DNA from: Paenibacillus timonensis | GTDB taxonomy: Bacteria; Bacillota; Bacilli; Paenibacillales; Paenibacillaceae | Direction of reading: 5' to 3' | DNA: 64,000 nt | NCBI RefSeq assembly: GCF_022427145.1 | Contig: NZ_JAKSXN010000017.1 | Coordinates: forward strand, 22,652 to 86,651 | Shown here: positions 1 through 8,685 of the stretch, one piece after another | Position numbering within the stretch: position 1 is the first letter of the stretch | Layout of the letters: each line of letters begins with the position of its first letter | The notes under the pieces: generated by a model | Told to the model about the DNA's origin: nothing | Database searches by the model: none | The model's input: the letters and a program-made list of their open reading frames with translations, nothing else | Program-made: the position numbers and the translations under genes

Positions 1-266
1 CGGATGCAGCCGTGGGATACCTCTTTGCCGATGGAAGAGGGATCGTTGGTCCCATGGATCCCGTAATGGGGTTTGGATAGGCCCATCCAATAGGCCCCAA
101 ACGGTCCACCGGGGTTCGGGGCCTTGTTGACGATCGTATACGTTCCTTCGGGGGTTTGCGTGAGCATTTTGCCGATCCCCACCGGAAATCCGCGCACGAC
201 GATGTTGTCGTCCAGCAAGTACAGCATCCGGTCCGATAAATCTACGATGATGCGGTAGTTAGGCAT
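1..266 (-). CDS. L,D-transpeptidase (YkuD domain), 3' truncated by window edge
   Basis: The reading frame starts [20 protein letters not shown] and runs off the left edge after 88 codons. It ends in [19 protein letters not shown], the YkuD-family signature in which an upstream His and the SHGC cysteine form the active site. Such enzymes make 3-3 cross-links in peptidoglycan or attach proteins to it, outside the membrane; in Bacillus several are spore-cortex or coat associated. No signal peptide is present, as in the short cytosol-start YkuD-like forms. A second in-frame ATG lies at 275; GGAGG sits only 3 nt before that ATG and 12 nt before 266, so the start is uncertain. The family call is firm, the exact role is not. 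Confidence 0.9.
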   Translation of the reverse strand, partial: MPNYRIIVDLSDRMLYLLDDNIVVRGFPVGIGKMLTQTPEGTYTIVNKAPNPGGPFGAYWMGLSKPHYGIHGTNDPSSIGKEVSHGCI

Positions 267-371
267 AAGGTGCATCAGCCTCCGTCGTTTTTGTTAGTGT
301 ATGACGAATAGGCACGAGGGGGCTGGGCAAGAGTGGAGAGAGTCCGGTGAATCGCCGTCGCACATCAAAGG

Positions 372-404
372 CAAAAAGAGAAACCCGAGTCTTTTCAGAC
401 CCGG
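372..404 (-). terminator. Rho-independent terminator of the HD-GYP gene
   Basis: On the minus strand CCCGGGTCT-GAAA-AGACTCGGG forms a 9-bp stem (one G-U pair) followed by TTTCTCTTTTTG. It lies just after the stop of the gene starting at 1451. Confidence 0.8.
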
Positions 405-419
405 GAATTGAATGATGTA

Positions 420-1451
420 TTATAAATAAACCTCTTCGATCGATGTTTCGCGCTCCTTGGACAGGTCGACGAACCGGGAATCGGTTTTGACGAGCGGCCG
501 AAAAAAGTCCGTTTGGTTGGTCATGACAATGGAACCTATCTCGCCGGAGTTCAGCATCACTTTCTTGCCGATGAAATTCGGAAGCAGGTGGCGGATCAGC
601 GCTTGCGTGGGTTCCGGGCTCAGCTTGCCGAAGCTAAGGCTGTTGAGCTCGCGCAGCACCGACAATAACTCCTGCTTCGAGCGGTAGACGCGGTTGGAGG
701 TCATCGCCGAGTACACGTCCGCAACGGCGGCGATTTTGGCGAACGGATGGATTTCCTTATCGCGCAAGCCATGCGGATAGCCGCTGCCGTCTTCCCTTTC
801 GTGATGCTGCAGCGCGACCAATGCGGAAAGCTCGTCCCCGGTCGAATCTAGGATAATCTCATGGCCGTATTCGGTATGGCGCTTCACTTCCTCAAACTCC
901 TCCGGCGTAAGTTTGCCGGGTTTGGTCAGGATGCTCTGCGGCACCTTGCTTTTGCCGATATCGATCAAATAGCCGGCCTTCCCTGCATGATAAGCCTCTT
1001 CTTTGGTATACCCCATCCAGGAAGCGATATAATAGCAGAGCATGCCGACTTGCATGGAATGATGATATGTATAGTTGTCATCATCGCCGATCATCAGCAG
1101 CAAGGAGACGACGTCCTTCTGGTTATCCAATTCCGAGATCATGGGCTCGAGGAGCTGATCTACTTTCGCCTCGTCGATGCGGCCGCTCGTTAGCGCTTCC
1201 AAAAAGAGCTCCTCAAATCCGTCTACGGCTTCGTTCATATAAGGCTTGGCCCGGTAAGCAGGATCTTTAGGGAATTCGGCTTCTAAGGTTTGCGGCTCGA
1301 TATCCACGTAGTCGATGCCGTGTTGCATCAATTTGACAATGGCATCGCTGCTCAATTCGCAGCCCTTTTGCAAAACAAAGACGCCGAAATGATTAAATAC
1401 GTCATGTTGGAGACGGTCGCCTGGACTGAGTTCCATAATATGTACTTTCAA
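420..1451 (-). CDS. HD-GYP domain protein with degenerate HD motif (LIDIGK)
   Basis: This 343-residue protein has a short N-terminal region like that of the HD-GYP gene at 4806 and a C-terminal HD-GYP domain, the fold that hydrolyses cyclic di-GMP. The GYP-side motif HHEREDGSGYP and the first histidine pair (YHHSMQVG) are intact. The HD dyad, normally LHDIGK, reads LIDIGK, with ATC at 963-965 replacing the metal-binding His codon, so the protein may bind but not cleave its ligand. Start: TTG at 1451, with GAGGTG 9 nt upstream. A TTG at 1478 would lie almost on the predicted transcription start. It is transcribed alone and ends at a hairpin terminator. The family call is confident; loss of activity is inferred. 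Confidence 0.85.
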   Translation of the reverse strand: MKVHIMELSPGDRLQHDVFNHFGVFVLQKGCELSSDAIVKLMQHGIDYVDIEPQTLEAEFPKDPAYRAKPYMNEAVDGFEELFLEALTSGRIDEAKVDQLLEPMISELDNQKDVVSLLLMIGDDDNYTYHHSMQVGMLCYYIASWMGYTKEEAYHAGKAGYLIDIGKSKVPQSILTKPGKLTPEEFEEVKRHTEYGHEIILDSTGDELSALVALQHHEREDGSGYPHGLRDKEIHPFAKIAAVADVYSAMTSNRVYRSKQELLSVLRELNSLSFGKLSPEPTQALIRHLLPNFIGKKVMLNSGEIGSIVMTNQTDFFRPLVKTDSRFVDLSKERETSIEEVYL

Positions 1452-1487
1452 GGACGATGACACCTCATAATCTTCCAATTTTCCTTA

Positions 1488-1516
1488 ATCATATCAGGAA
1501 ATAATTGGACTGACAA
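1488..1516 (-). promoter_or_regulatory. SigA-type promoter of the HD-GYP gene
   Basis: On the minus strand, -35 TTGTCA (1516-1511) and -10 TATGAT (1493-1488) are separated by exactly 17 bp. The start site would fall near 1481, which supports the downstream TTG start at 1451. Confidence 0.6.
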
Positions 1517-1532
1517 TGAATTTTGTTCGGTG

Positions 1533-2285
1533 TCAATCACCCGAAAGAAGGTGTTCTCCCGGAACGCGGGGGTCCCAGGGCCCAAGCCCATGGCCCTTCC
1601 ACTCGGAGCCGTCCTCCCAGATTTCCTTCTTCCAAATCGGCACGATTTGCTTCAGCCGCTCGATCGCGTAGCGGCTGGCCTCGTAACATCCGGCCCGGTG
1701 AGGTGCCGACACGGCGATGACCACGCTGATTTCGGCGATATCGACGTGGCCGATCCGGTGGCTGATGGCGCAGCGCGTACCCGGCCAGCGCTCGGCGATT
1801 TCGGTGCCGATTTGGCGAAGCTTGGCTAAGGCCATCGGCACGTAGGCTTCGTATTCAAGATGAACGGTCCTCTGGCCCTGCGTCCATTCCCGGGTCGTCC
1901 CGGTAAACGTTAATGCCGCTCCATGGTCGGGAGCGATCACCTTGGCCGTGATCTCCTCCACGGACAGAGGCTCTTCTGTGATGATGAACAGGTCATCGCC
2001 TTTGAACTCCGACTCGGGGCCGAAAGTCGGTTCCCCGCCGGAAACCGGCGGAATGAGCGCGACTTCGTCCTCCGGGGTGATCGGCGTATCGCCGGCGGCA
2101 TACTCCTGATTCACGGCAACGAAAGAAGCGGCAAGCAAATTGGCTGCCGAAGGGTAGGCTTCCGCCAGCGCTTCCTTTAATGAAGCGGCGGTAAGAGGCC
2201 GTTCCGTATGCGAGTAGGCAAAGTTAAGGCTGGACGTACCGATCCGGTCCGCCAACCCGGCAAAAAGGGCGATTTGTATATTCAT
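1533..2285 (-). CDS. moaDE: MoaD-MoaE fusion, molybdopterin synthase
   Basis: One 250-residue chain holds both subunits of molybdopterin synthase. Residues 1-84 are a MoaD-like ubiquitin fold ending in PPVSGG, whose diglycine (83-84) is the C terminus in free MoaD and carries the thiocarboxylate. Residues from about 95 on are MoaE: FTGTTREW, the SHRIGHV segment, PHRAGCYEA and PIWKKEIWEDGSEW with the expected catalytic lysines. The enzyme inserts two sulphurs into precursor Z (cPMP). In free MoaD the Gly-Gly must be exposed, so this fusion would need cleavage after Gly84 or a different mechanism; a comparable fusion (MoaX) is known in mycobacteria. Start ATG has GAGGAG 7-8 nt upstream. No other moa gene is nearby. 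Confidence 0.92.
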   Translation of the reverse strand: MNIQIALFAGLADRIGTSSLNFAYSHTERPLTAASLKEALAEAYPSAANLLAASFVAVNQEYAAGDTPITPEDEVALIPPVSGGEPTFGPESEFKGDDLFIITEEPLSVEEITAKVIAPDHGAALTFTGTTREWTQGQRTVHLEYEAYVPMALAKLRQIGTEIAERWPGTRCAISHRIGHVDIAEISVVIAVSAPHRAGCYEASRYAIERLKQIVPIWKKEIWEDGSEWKGHGLGPWDPRVPGEHLLSGD

Positions 2286-2422
2286 AGAAGTCTCCTCGGA
2301 ATGGTTTGTAAGTAATATACATTATAACAAGACAACGATCAATTTTAAGGTATATAATACACATTGAACTCTAAAATTTAGAATAGGCCGAATAGATTGA
2401 GAGAGCAAGGGGGCAGTTCTTC

Positions 2423-3856
2423 ATGCCGGAGACGAACCAGGAAACGTTAACGATCCTATACACCAACGATATCCACAGCCACTTCGAAACGATGGGGCGC
2501 ATCGCGGCGATGATTCATGAATTGCGGGCCGAAGCGCCGGCTTCCACGCTCCTGCTCGACATCGGCGACCATATGGACCGGGCGGCGATCGAAACCGAAG
2601 GAACCTTGGGACAGGCGAATGTGGACGTACTTAACCTGACAGGGTACGATGCCGTAACGATCGGCAATAACGAAGGGCTGACCTTTACGCCGGAACTGCT
2701 GGGCCAGGCATACGCCGGGCTGCACTGTTCGGTCGTTTGCGGCAATATCGTGGAGGCGCGAACCGGACAACCGCCCGCCTGGATGCAGAGCCGGAAGATC
2801 GTGCACAAGGCTGGCCTCAAAATCGGGCTGGTGGCGGCGACGGCCGCATTTGCCGAGTTCTATGAGTTGCTTGGCCTGAAATCCTTAAACCCGCTGGACA
2901 CGATTGCAAGGGATGTCGAAGAGCTGCGCCGCGAGGTTGATCTGGTCATCGTGATGTCCCATTTGGGCTTGCCGATGGATCGGCAGCTGGCCGAGACGGT
3001 ACCGGGCATCGATTTGATTATCGGCGGCCATACGCATCATTTGCTGGAAGAGCCGCTGCGAATTGGACGAACGATGGTCACGGCGGCGGGGAAATTCGGC
3101 AACTACTTGGGAAAGGTCGTTATTCGTCGGGATTCCGTTAACGGACGGTTGATGATGGACGGAATTTGCCTTCCCGTCGTGGAGGGTCCCAAGCAGGAGC
3201 AGGTAGAGACGGCCATCGCTTTGCAGCGGGAAGCCGCAAGGCTCCGGCTGAACCGGACAGTCGCCGTAACGGATCGGGAGCTGCCGGTGTCGTATGAAGC
3301 CGAATCGCCTTTTGGCAATTTGTTAGCTCAAGCGGTTCGCCGGTACACCGGCAGCGAATTTTCCCTGGTCAACAGCGGTCAGCTGCTGTTGGGCCTGCCG
3401 GCCGGCGAAATCAGCGAGGGGATGCTGCATGAGCGCTGCCCTTCGCCGATCAATCCTTGCACGATGCAGGTGTCCGGCGGGGATATTTTAGCCAGCCTGG
3501 AGGAATCGCTGCTCGAAGAGAAGATGAGCAAATCCATTATGGGGTTCGGCTTTCGCGGGAAGGTGCTCGGCGGCATTTGCGTCGATGGTTTGGAGATCGA
3601 ATACGATCCCGGCGCTCCTCCTTACGAACGCATCGTCCAAGCCAGCGTGGCAGGCGTGCCGCTGCGGGAAGACCAAACCTATCTCGTCGGCACGCTGGAT
3701 ATGTTCACGTTTGGCGTCGGTTACGAACGGTTGAAGCGGGGGACGGAGAAGCGATACATGCTGCCCGATTTTTTACGCGACCTGCTCCGCCTCGAACTGC
3801 AAACCGCCGGCGCGGTGGAAACCTGTTTTCAATCCCGGTGGAAAAAAGTAGAATAG
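2423..3856 (+). CDS. yunD: Metallophosphatase, 5'-nucleotidase family (YunD-like)
   Basis: This 477-residue protein opens LTILYTNDIHSHFE, the first metal-binding motif of the calcineurin-like fold. It continues with DIGDHMDR, IGNNE, VIVMSHLG and IGGHTHH, the remaining metal ligands. A C-terminal 5'-nucleotidase domain follows (about 300-460; SPFGNLLAQAVR, NSGQLLLGLPAG). No signal peptide is present, unlike secreted UshA/CpdB enzymes, so it should act on nucleotides or related phosphoesters in the cytosol, as proposed for B. subtilis YunD. Start ATG 2423 follows AGGGGGC. It lies divergent from moaDE; the gap has a TATAAT-like -10 near 2354. The precise substrate cannot be read from sequence. 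Confidence 0.88.
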   Translation: MPETNQETLTILYTNDIHSHFETMGRIAAMIHELRAEAPASTLLLDIGDHMDRAAIETEGTLGQANVDVLNLTGYDAVTIGNNEGLTFTPELLGQAYAGLHCSVVCGNIVEARTGQPPAWMQSRKIVHKAGLKIGLVAATAAFAEFYELLGLKSLNPLDTIARDVEELRREVDLVIVMSHLGLPMDRQLAETVPGIDLIIGGHTHHLLEEPLRIGRTMVTAAGKFGNYLGKVVIRRDSVNGRLMMDGICLPVVEGPKQEQVETAIALQREAARLRLNRTVAVTDRELPVSYEAESPFGNLLAQAVRRYTGSEFSLVNSGQLLLGLPAGEISEGMLHERCPSPINPCTMQVSGGDILASLEESLLEEKMSKSIMGFGFRGKVLGGICVDGLEIEYDPGAPPYERIVQASVAGVPLREDQTYLVGTLDMFTFGVGYERLKRGTEKRYMLPDFLRDLLRLELQTAGAVETCFQSRWKKVE

Positions 3857-3892
3857 CTATAGCGCAAAGTCATACTCGATCAGGAGGAACCA

Positions 3893-4720
3893 ATGAGTCT
3901 TATTGTCTCGATTATTTTAGCCATTGTGGAAGGTTTGACGGAGTTTATTCCGGTCTCTTCGACGGGACACATGATATTGACGGCCAAGCTGATGGGATAC
4001 GACGATCAGTCGCCGGAAATGAAAACCTTTGAAATCGTCATTCAACTCGGCGCGATCCTGGCCATGGCCTGGGTGTACCGGGAACGGATCTTGAATCTGC
4101 TCGGCTTGAGCAAAAAAGTGACGGTGGTCGACCGAAACGCTCCGAAAGGCCGGCTGAATTTGATTCATATTTTGCTCGGGATCGTCCCGGCGCTGGGCGT
4201 CGGGTTCTTCTTCCGCGATTTTATCAAAAGCCTGTTCAGCTCCCAGACGGTGTTGTGGGCGCTCGTGGTGGGCGGCATCTTCATGATCTTCGCCGAATGG
4301 TTTAACAAGAACAAAGCGACGATCACCGCTCCGGAAATGGACCAGCTTACCTATAAACAAGCTTTGCTGATCGGATTATACCAGTGTATCTCCGTGTTGT
4401 GGCCCGGGTTTTCCCGGTCCGGTTCGACGATCGCTGGGGGGATGCTCAGCGGCGCCAGCTATAAAGCGGCCGCCGATTTCTCGTTTCTGATCGCCATCCC
4501 GATCATGTGTGCGGTCTCGGGTTATGAAATGTTGGATTCCTACCGCTACTTGACGTCCGATACGATCGGGTATTTCCTTATTGGATTCGTGGTCGCTTTC
4601 GTGGTGGCTTATGTGGTCGTACTGGCGTTTTTGAAACTCATCCAAAAGGTGCAGCTGCGCCATTTTGCGTACTATCGATTTATTTTGGCTGCGTTGTTCT
4701 GGATCTTCATCATGCGTTGA
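3893..4720 (+). CDS. uppP: Undecaprenyl-diphosphate phosphatase UppP (BacA)
   Basis: This 275-residue polytopic membrane protein carries both UppP signatures: EGLTEFIPVSSTGHMIL near the N terminus and PGFSRSGST around residues 167-175. It removes a phosphate from undecaprenyl pyrophosphate at the outer membrane face, recycling the lipid carrier for cell-wall synthesis and giving basal bacitracin tolerance. The length matches the family. A strong AGGAGG lies 5-6 nt before the ATG. It follows the YunD-like gene by 36 bp in the same direction, so the two may share a transcript. Confidence 0.97.
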   Translation: MSLIVSIILAIVEGLTEFIPVSSTGHMILTAKLMGYDDQSPEMKTFEIVIQLGAILAMAWVYRERILNLLGLSKKVTVVDRNAPKGRLNLIHILLGIVPALGVGFFFRDFIKSLFSSQTVLWALVVGGIFMIFAEWFNKNKATITAPEMDQLTYKQALLIGLYQCISVLWPGFSRSGSTIAGGMLSGASYKAAADFSFLIAIPIMCAVSGYEMLDSYRYLTSDTIGYFLIGFVVAFVVAYVVVLAFLKLIQKVQLRHFAYYRFILAALFWIFIMR

Positions 4721-4805
4721 CCCGCTTCAATAGAAAGTGGTGTTCGGTATCGACCGCTGATTCCAGATACATATTGAAACCTTAACAGAGACGGAAGTGG
4801 AAGTC

Positions 4806-5906
4806 ATGCGGTTAATCCCAGTCGCCTCGTTGCAGGCTGGAATGAAATTAGGGAAAAAGATTTATAATGAGGACGGGATCATTCTGTTGTCCGAAAATGC
4901 GGTGCTGTCCGATGCGATCATTCGCAGGCTGCAGTCCCACGGTCTGGACTTTGTCTACGTGGCCGATCCTCGGACGGACGATCTGGTGATTCCCGAAATG
5001 ATAGAAGAGGAAACGCGGCGCCGCGCGCTCGGCGAAATCCGGACGAATTTCCGTAAATGGGCCGCGCCGAACGTGAAGAACGTATCTTATCCTTATTTGG
5101 GCAAAACGTTCTCCGGCTTGATCGAATCGATTCTGGACGATCTTAGCGCCCGCGACGATGCGATGATCATGATGATGAATATGAACAGCATGGATCATTA
5201 TTTGTATCGTCATTCCCTGAACGTCTGCGTGTATACCTTGCTGCTCGGCCAGCTTCACGGGTATACGAAAGACGAATTGACCGTGCTGGGCCTGGGTGCC
5301 CTACTGCACGATATCGGCAAGACCAAGCTCCCCCTTGAGCTGCTGACCAAACCGTCGCGGCTGACGGACGAGGAGTTCGAAATGATCAAGCGGCATCCCG
5401 ATTTCGGCTTTAAAATGCTGAAGGATGAACCGGGGATTCCGTTGTTATCGGCGCACTGCGCCTACCAACACCATGAGAAAATAGACGGCAGCGGGTACCC
5501 TCGCGGCATCCGCGGCAACGAAATCCATGAATACGCCCGCTGGATCGCCATTACGGACGCTTACGACGCCATGACGACGCACCGGTCGTACCGCAAAGCG
5601 ATGTTGCCGCATCAAGCGCTGGAAGTGCTGTATACCGGCTGCGGGCATTGGTACGAGAAGCCGAAGCTGGAGCTGTTTCGCGACCGGGTCGCGATCTACC
5701 CGATCGGAATGACCGTTAGATTAAGCACGGGCGAAACCGGCGTGGTCTCGAGGATCCACGGCCATATGCCGCAGCGGCCGGTTGTTCGGGTCCTGACGGA
5801 CCCGCGGGGAGAGGATATCCGATCGCCTTACGAAGTAGATTTGTCCATCCAGCTCTCCATCGTGATTGCGGAAGTGGACGGAATGGAAATGGTGGTAGGT
5901 GAATGA
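4806..5906 (+). CDS. HD-GYP domain phosphodiesterase, intact motifs
   Basis: A 366-residue HD-GYP protein with the full motif set: HSLNVCVY, ALLHDIGKTKLP (HD dyad present) and YQHHEKIDGSGYPRG (GYP). It is predicted to hydrolyse cyclic di-GMP in the cytosol. The N-terminal 130 residues (MRLIPVASLQAGMKLGKKI) match the usual leader of Bacillota HD-GYP proteins. ATG 4806 is preferred because it begins at that conserved MRLIPV; an in-frame GTG lies at 4797. The stop overlaps the next ATG by 4 bp (ATGA), so translation is probably coupled to the YfkAB gene. It is a paralogue of the gene at 420, which lacks the His of the HD pair. Confidence 0.93.
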   Translation: MRLIPVASLQAGMKLGKKIYNEDGIILLSENAVLSDAIIRRLQSHGLDFVYVADPRTDDLVIPEMIEEETRRRALGEIRTNFRKWAAPNVKNVSYPYLGKTFSGLIESILDDLSARDDAMIMMMNMNSMDHYLYRHSLNVCVYTLLLGQLHGYTKDELTVLGLGALLHDIGKTKLPLELLTKPSRLTDEEFEMIKRHPDFGFKMLKDEPGIPLLSAHCAYQHHEKIDGSGYPRGIRGNEIHEYARWIAITDAYDAMTTHRSYRKAMLPHQALEVLYTGCGHWYEKPKLELFRDRVAIYPIGMTVRLSTGETGVVSRIHGHMPQRPVVRVLTDPRGEDIRSPYEVDLSIQLSIVIAEVDGMEMVVGE

Positions 5907-7045
5907 TGGAAAAACAGACAAAAACGATGGATAGGAACGGAAGTCCGATCAGCCCAAGTTATGATCCGTGGGATCCGATTTTATCGCTTCGCGAGTACGG
6001 ACGCCACGTATTGACCAGCGTTGAGCTAACGGTGACGAATCTGTGCAATATGCGGTGCGAGCATTGCGCGGTTGGCGACAGCCTCGTGTTGAAGGAACCT
6101 GAGCAGTTGCCGCTGCCGCTGATATTGGAGGCGCTTGATGACGTCGAGCACTTACAGACGATCAGCATCACTGGCGGCGAACCGACGTTCCGTCGCCAAA
6201 CCGTGGAGGAGAAAATCATCCCGCTTTTGAAATATGCCAAGGCGCGGGGGATCCGCACGCAAATCAATTCCAATCTCACGCTGGACTACGAACGTTACGA
6301 GAAGCTGCTTCCCTATTTGGATGTCATGCATATCTCGTTCAACTATACGAGCGGGCGCGATTTCCATGAGATCGGATTTGCCCGCAGCGGGCATCCGGTC
6401 AAGCCGGAGGTCGCCTACAAAATGTACGATACGATGGTCGAGAATACGCGCAGGCTTAGCGAAGCGGGAATGTTCATCTCCGCCGAGTCGATGATTAATT
6501 ACCGCACGCACCGGAAGCTTGCGGACATTCACCGGATGATCGTAGAGATGGGCTGCCAAAGGCATGAGGTCCATCCGATGTATGCGGCCGATTTTGCCGA
6601 AGGGTTGCCGGTGTTGGCGCTAAGCGATATGCGGGCGGCGATCCACTCGCTGCTGGACGCACGGGATCCGGCGGTTTGGATGCTGTTCGGAACGCTGCCG
6701 TTCTTCGCCTGCAACGGGAACGAGGAAGACTTGCAACTCCTGCGCCGCTTGCGGAGGGAGCCGAATGTGACGGTTCGCAACGACCCGGACGGACGCAATC
6801 GCGTCAATGTGAATATGTTCACCGGGGATGTATACGTAACGGATTTTGCCGCAATCCCGGCCTTCGGCAATGTGCGGGACGGCCGGTTGGACGATATTTT
6901 CGGCCGCTGGCTGACGGAGCATCCATTGAACCAGAAAGTCAATTGCCACTGCGACGCTGCCGGCTGCTGCGGCCCGAATCTGCTGGTCGCCGACATGTAT
7001 TACCGAGATACGGATTTTAAAACGCGTAAAGCCGCTACTTTATAA
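5903..7045 (+). CDS. yfkAB: Radical SAM protein YfkAB
   Basis: This 380-residue radical SAM protein has the cluster motif CNMRCEHC (CxxxCxxC) at about residue 48, followed by ITGGEPTF, the SAM-binding GGE. Near the C terminus HCDAAGCCGPN supplies the CxCxxxxC signature that defines the YfkAB family, probably ligating a second Fe-S cluster. The reaction is unknown. It overlaps the upstream HD-GYP gene by 4 bp, so the two are likely co-translated, a pairing that may hint at a shared pathway. The single uninterrupted frame matches the full-length form of the family. Confidence 0.9.
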   Translation: MMEKQTKTMDRNGSPISPSYDPWDPILSLREYGRHVLTSVELTVTNLCNMRCEHCAVGDSLVLKEPEQLPLPLILEALDDVEHLQTISITGGEPTFRRQTVEEKIIPLLKYAKARGIRTQINSNLTLDYERYEKLLPYLDVMHISFNYTSGRDFHEIGFARSGHPVKPEVAYKMYDTMVENTRRLSEAGMFISAESMINYRTHRKLADIHRMIVEMGCQRHEVHPMYAADFAEGLPVLALSDMRAAIHSLLDARDPAVWMLFGTLPFFACNGNEEDLQLLRRLRREPNVTVRNDPDGRNRVNVNMFTGDVYVTDFAAIPAFGNVRDGRLDDIFGRWLTEHPLNQKVNCHCDAAGCCGPNLLVADMYYRDTDFKTRKAATL

Positions 7046-7078
7046 AGGTAGAACTAATATAGGAAAGAGGCGTATTGC

Positions 7079-8443
7079 ATGCCTGTGTCACCCGATGGTC
7101 ATACCGAATTTGAAATAGGCAAGCTATTTTGGAATCTGCTGCTCGTCCTTATTCTCGTCTTTTTAAACGGGTTCTTCGTGGCTGCGGAGTTTTCGCTCGT
7201 CAAGGTACGTCAATCCCGGCTTACTCAACTGGCGCGGGAAGGCAACCGGCGGGCGAATTATGCGCTGAAGGTCAACAAGCGGCTGGACACCTACCTGTCG
7301 GCGACGCAACTGGGTATCACCCTTGCTTCGCTGGGACTCGGGTGGGTCGGGGAACCGGCGGTGTCTGAGCTGTTAATTGAACCGCTGATGCATAAAATCG
7401 GGGCTACGGATCCAACGCTGATCTCAACGATCTCGGTGGCGGTTGGCTTTGCGATCATTACCTTTTTACATATCGTGATGGGGGAGCTGGCTCCGAAATC
7501 ACTGGCGATCCAAAAGTCGGAGGAAGCGTCCTTATGGCTGTCATGGCCGCTTTTGATGTTTTACCGGTTGTTCCTTCCGGTCATCTGGCTGTTGAATACG
7601 GCGGCGAACAGCGCGCTCCGGCTTATCGGCATCGAACCTGCGGGCGAAGGCGAGGCGGCGCATTCCGAAGAGGAGATCCGCATCCTGATGGATCAAAGCG
7701 CTAAAAGCGGCGTCATCGATAAGGACGAGATGAAGCTGGTAGACAATATTTTTGATTTCTCCGATATGCTGGCCCGGGAAGTGATGCTGCCGCGGACGGA
7801 TATGGACTGTTTGTATACGAACCTGAGCTGGGAGGACAACATGAAGATCGTGGCGGGCACGAAGCACTCCCGTTACCCTGTCGCCGTCGAGGATAAGGAT
7901 CAGATCATCGGGTTCGTTCATATTACCGATCTGCTGCTGCCCGATCCGGAGAAGCCGCTCCACCTGGAGGAATTGGTTCGACCGATCTTGAATGTGCCGG
8001 AGTCGATGGAAATCAGCCAGGTGCTTCGCTTGATGCAGAAGAAGCACTCCCAGGTAACGCTGGTCGTCGACGAATATGGCGGAACGGCGGGCCTTCTGAC
8101 CGCCGAGGAGATTCTCGAAGAGATCGTCGGCGATCTGCATGACGAATTCGAGGACGAACGCTCGGACATCGAGAAGTTGTCGGATGACGTCTATTCGGTG
8201 GACGGCCGTTTGCTGATCGAAGAGGTGAACGACCTGGTCGGCAGCGAAATCGAAGACGAGGAAGTCGATTCGATCGGCGGCTGGTTGTTTAAGGAACTCG
8301 AAGGTACCCCGGCCAAAGGGAAAAGAAAGCAGGTCGACCGCTTCTTGTTCGAGGTTGAGGAAGCCAGCCGATTGCGCATCACGCGCGTGAAGGTCATCCG
8401 CCTCGTCGTCGAGGAGCCGGATGAGGAAATCGAAGAGGAATAA
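7079..8443 (+). CDS. CNNM/CBS/CorC-domain transporter (MpfA/YhdP-like)
   Basis: Three domains follow in order over 454 residues. A CNNM membrane domain (about 15-200; LNGFFVAAEFSLVKVRQSRL and the HIVMGELAPKSLAIQ segment) comes first, then a tandem CBS pair (about 215-340; MLPRTDMDCL, LVVDEYGGTAGLLT), then a CorC/HlyC domain ending in an acidic tail. The family is often called hemolysin but characterised members such as B. subtilis MpfA (YhdP) export Mg2+. The last 27 codons plus the terminator are duplicated at 10331-10477 beyond an AT-rich island, so the right copy is only a fragment of this gene. The gene itself is complete. Confidence 0.9.
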   Translation: MPVSPDGHTEFEIGKLFWNLLLVLILVFLNGFFVAAEFSLVKVRQSRLTQLAREGNRRANYALKVNKRLDTYLSATQLGITLASLGLGWVGEPAVSELLIEPLMHKIGATDPTLISTISVAVGFAIITFLHIVMGELAPKSLAIQKSEEASLWLSWPLLMFYRLFLPVIWLLNTAANSALRLIGIEPAGEGEAAHSEEEIRILMDQSAKSGVIDKDEMKLVDNIFDFSDMLAREVMLPRTDMDCLYTNLSWEDNMKIVAGTKHSRYPVAVEDKDQIIGFVHITDLLLPDPEKPLHLEELVRPILNVPESMEISQVLRLMQKKHSQVTLVVDEYGGTAGLLTAEEILEEIVGDLHDEFEDERSDIEKLSDDVYSVDGRLLIEEVNDLVGSEIEDEEVDSIGGWLFKELEGTPAKGKRKQVDRFLFEVEEASRLRITRVKVIRLVVEEPDEEIEEE

Positions 8444-8511
8444 GGCGGACAAGCTCCGTCCGGTTACATAACGCCGCACCTCCTAGCTAAGGGGGTACGG
8501 CGTTATTTTTT
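8365..8511 (+). repeat. Left copy of 147-bp direct repeat
   Basis: It covers the last 79 bases of the CNNM/CBS gene, its stop, and the terminator. It matches 10331-10477 with a single mismatch (acgCgcg versus acgTgcg) at a constant offset of 1966 bp. The two copies bracket the AT-rich island. Confidence 0.95.
8469..8511 (+). terminator. Terminator of the CNNM/CBS gene
   Basis: TAACGCCG (8469-8476) pairs with CGGCGTTA (8498-8505), followed by a run of T. The stem-loop lies 25 bp after the stop codon. Confidence 0.85.
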
Positions 8512-8529
8512 AAGAAAGAGGCCGGTTCT

Positions 8530-8611
8530 TTGAGCCATCCTGAGGAACGTATGTGGGTTATTGGCCAGCATTATTCAGCTCTTATGAATCCAGTAGAATA
8601 AGGATGGTGAG
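8530..8611 (+). pseudogene. Decayed cotJA remnant
   Basis: TTGAGCCATCCTGAGGAACG and the bases after it match the start of the intact cotJA at 10598. About 130 bp is then missing, and the match resumes with the cotJA 3' end (frame reading WPALFSSYES, against WPALYSPYES in the intact gene) and the GGTGA before cotJB. An extra base breaks the frame. It shows that the duplication beside the island once reached at least through cotJA. Confidence 0.75.
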
Positions 8612-8685
8612 TGATTATCGTATAGAAAATTGAATTAAGGGGTCCTTTAGGTCGTTGAAGTCGACATAAAGATAGCCCTAATGTA

